Shown: positions 5,130 to 6,652 of the stretch, piece after piece
Layout: the number at the start of each line of letters is the position of its first letter
Position numbering within the stretch: position 1 is the first letter of the stretch
Assembly (NCBI GenBank): GCA_015065395.1
Contig: SVQJ01000064.1
Span: 1 to 6,652 of the forward strand
DNA from: Oscillospiraceae bacterium
GTDB taxonomy: Bacteria; Bacillota; Clostridia; Oscillospirales; CAG-272
Direction of reading: 5' to 3'
Length of the DNA: 6,652 nucleotides
The notes under the pieces: generated by a model
Seen by the model: the letters and a program-made list of their open reading frames with translations, nothing else
What the model was told of the DNA's origin: nothing
Databases searched by the model: none
Translations under genes and position numbers: made by a program

Positions 5130-6652
5130 ATGAGTGCTGATACGAAAAAGCTCTTGATCGTTGACGGAAACAGTATACTTAATCGCGCTTTTTACGGTAT
5201 CCGTCCGCTTTCCACTGCAGAGGGCATACCTACAAATGCTGTGTACGGCTTTGTCAACATATTGAAAAAGCATTTGGACAGCCTTTCTCCCGATTATCTT
5301 GCTTGTGCATTTGACCTTAAGGCTCCAACCTTCAGACACAAGATGTTTGATGCTTATAAGGCCAACCGAAAGCCTATGCCTGAGGATCTTGCCCAACAGC
5401 TTCCCTGGGCTAAGAAGATAGCTTCTGCTATGGGATTTACAGTTGTTGAATGTCCCGGTTGGGAAGCGGACGATGTTTTAGGCACAGTTGCGGCTATGGC
5501 AGACAGAGAGGGTGATATACGTTCGTACATTCTCACAGGTGACAGAGATTCCTTACAGCTTATTACAGACAATACCTCTGTAATTCTTGTTAAAACCAAA
5601 GAGGATATTGTTTTTGACCGTCAGCATTTCATTGATGAGTATGGAGTAACTCCGGAAGGATATATCCATGTTAAGGCTTTAATGGGTGATGCATCCGATA
5701 ATATCCCCGGTGTTCCAGGTATCGGCGAAAAGACTGCCTTCAAACTTATCGCGGCGTGTGATAGCCTTGACGGTCTTTACGCTGATGCAGACATGGGCGG
5801 AGCAGGAAAGAGTGCAAGGGAAAAGCTGTTGCTTGGCAAAGAAAGTGCATATTTGTCTTATGATTTATCAAAAATCAGCCGAGAAGCTCCTCTTTGCGTA
5901 ACACTTTCCGATATTGAAGAAAGCGGAATAAATAAGAAGGAGCTGTCTGAGCTTTTCACAAAGCTTGAGCTTTTCGCTCTTTCCAAACGATTTGATCTTA
6001 ATAGTGAAGATAATGTCGTATCAGAAGTAAAAAAGCCTGAAATAGGAACTTTAAGTGTATCGGAATTTGCCGAGTCAGCCGGAATTGTTGCTCTTAGCCT
6101 TGAGGACGATGGGCTTTACGGTGCTAATGAGAGCGGTGTTTACCGTCTTTATGGAGAAACATCCTCTTTACTTTGCCGTGAATTTATATGCCACGATTAT
6201 AAAGAATTCTATAAAAGGACCGGTGCTGAAAATTGCGTTTTCGATACAATGAGTGCAGAATACCTGCTTTCTCCCGGTGAAGGCTCATATCCTATAGAAA
6301 AATCGGTTTTAAGACATCTTTCAGAGCAGGCGCAAAGCTTTGCGGGATCAGGCGCATGGTATTGCTTCAGACTTTATCCTGTCCTGAAGGAATTAATCGA
6401 GAATCAGGGGATGGAGAGGGTGCTGGCAGATATTGAGATACCCCTTTCTCCTGTCCTTGCAGATATGGAAACTTACGGCTTCAAGCTTGACTGTAACGGC
6501 CTTCGTGCTTACATTGGTCAGTTGAGCGAGCTGCAGCAACAGCTTGCTGAGAGAATATACGTGCAGGCAGGACGTGAGTTCAATATTAATTCTCCAAAGC
6601 AGCTTGGCGAGGTTCTTTTTGAAGATCTCGGGCTACCTGCCAAAAAGATAAC
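5130..6652 (+). CDS. polA: DNA polymerase I, N-terminal 507 residues (cut by window end)
   Basis: Repair and Okazaki-fragment polymerase that removes RNA primers with its 5'-3' exonuclease and fills the gap. Residues 1-290 are the 5'-nuclease (FEN) domain with its metal-binding acids: LLIVDGNS (D12), FDLKAPTFRHKMFDAYKANR, EADD (112-115), TGDRDS (D138, D140) and GDASDN (186-191), followed by the helix-hairpin-helix GVPGIGEKTA (194-203). About 305-425 is the 3'-5' exonuclease-like domain; it is short and appears inactive, since the position of the DxE motif reads LSLED (S323, E325), lacking the first aspartate. From about 431 (VLADIEIPLSPVLADMETYGFKLD) the polymerase domain begins, and the window ends in its thumb region (INSPKQLGEVLFEDLGLP). 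The frame is open to the edge; the full protein should be roughly 850-900 residues. The ATG at 5130 is preceded by AAAAGGAA at about 12 bases. Identification very secure. Confidence 0.97.
   Translation, partial: MSADTKKLLIVDGNSILNRAFYGIRPLSTAEGIPTNAVYGFVNILKKHLDSLSPDYLACAFDLKAPTFRHKMFDAYKANRKPMPEDLAQQLPWAKKIASAMGFTVVECPGWEADDVLGTVAAMADREGDIRSYILTGDRDSLQLITDNTSVILVKTKEDIVFDRQHFIDEYGVTPEGYIHVKALMGDASDNIPGVPGIGEKTAFKLIAACDSLDGLYADADMGGAGKSAREKLLLGKESAYLSYDLSKISREAPLCVTLSDIEESGINKKELSELFTKLELFALSKRFDLNSEDNVVSEVKKPEIGTLSVSEFAESAGIVALSLEDDGLYGANESGVYRLYGETSSLLCREFICHDYKEFYKRTGAENCVFDTMSAEYLLSPGEGSYPIEKSVLRHLSEQAQSFAGSGAWYCFRLYPVLKELIENQGMERVLADIEIPLSPVLADMETYGFKLDCNGLRAYIGQLSELQQQLAERIYVQAGREFNINSPKQLGEVLFEDLGLPAKKI

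Overview
The window looks like chromosomal DNA of a gut- or rumen-type Clostridia bacterium (Oscillospiraceae/Ruminococcus-like). This is inferred from the AT-leaning base composition, AAAGGAG-type ribosome binding sites, a Clostridia-style response regulator and a diaminopimelate dehydrogenase of Firmicutes type. No rRNA or tRNA gene, CRISPR array, transposase or phage gene is visible. No gene-free stretch exceeds 300 bases; the longest, about 220 bases at 715-936, holds a promoter.

Layout: (1) 1-714, minus strand: an OmpR/PhoB-family response regulator running off the left edge. Its C-terminal end is replaced by an inverted copy of its own sequence (80-base arms at 1-80 and 144-223), most likely a fold-back assembly or amplification artefact at a contig end. 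(2) 937-1923, plus: ddh, meso-diaminopimelate dehydrogenase, with its own promoter and a strong terminator that also serves the opposing operon. (3) 3961-1984, minus: a two-gene operon encoding a six-helix membrane protein of unknown family and a tyrosine-rich lipoprotein with a trigger-factor-like FKBP domain and helical C-terminal domain. (4) 4115-5062, plus: a cytosolic M14 zinc carboxypeptidase-like enzyme, possibly acting on murein-type peptides. (5) 5130-6652, plus: the N-terminal 507 residues of DNA polymerase I (polA), cut by the right edge, with a near-consensus promoter just upstream.

How the genes fit together: ddh makes meso-DAP for lysine and peptidoglycan, and the M14 enzyme may cut peptides containing meso-DAP. 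The two are separated by an opposing operon and have separate promoters, so they are not co-transcribed. The lipoprotein and membrane protein are almost certainly co-transcribed (4-base gap) and may form an extracytoplasmic folding or chaperone unit, which is the least described part of the window. I found no convincing new defence, mobile or RNA-based system.
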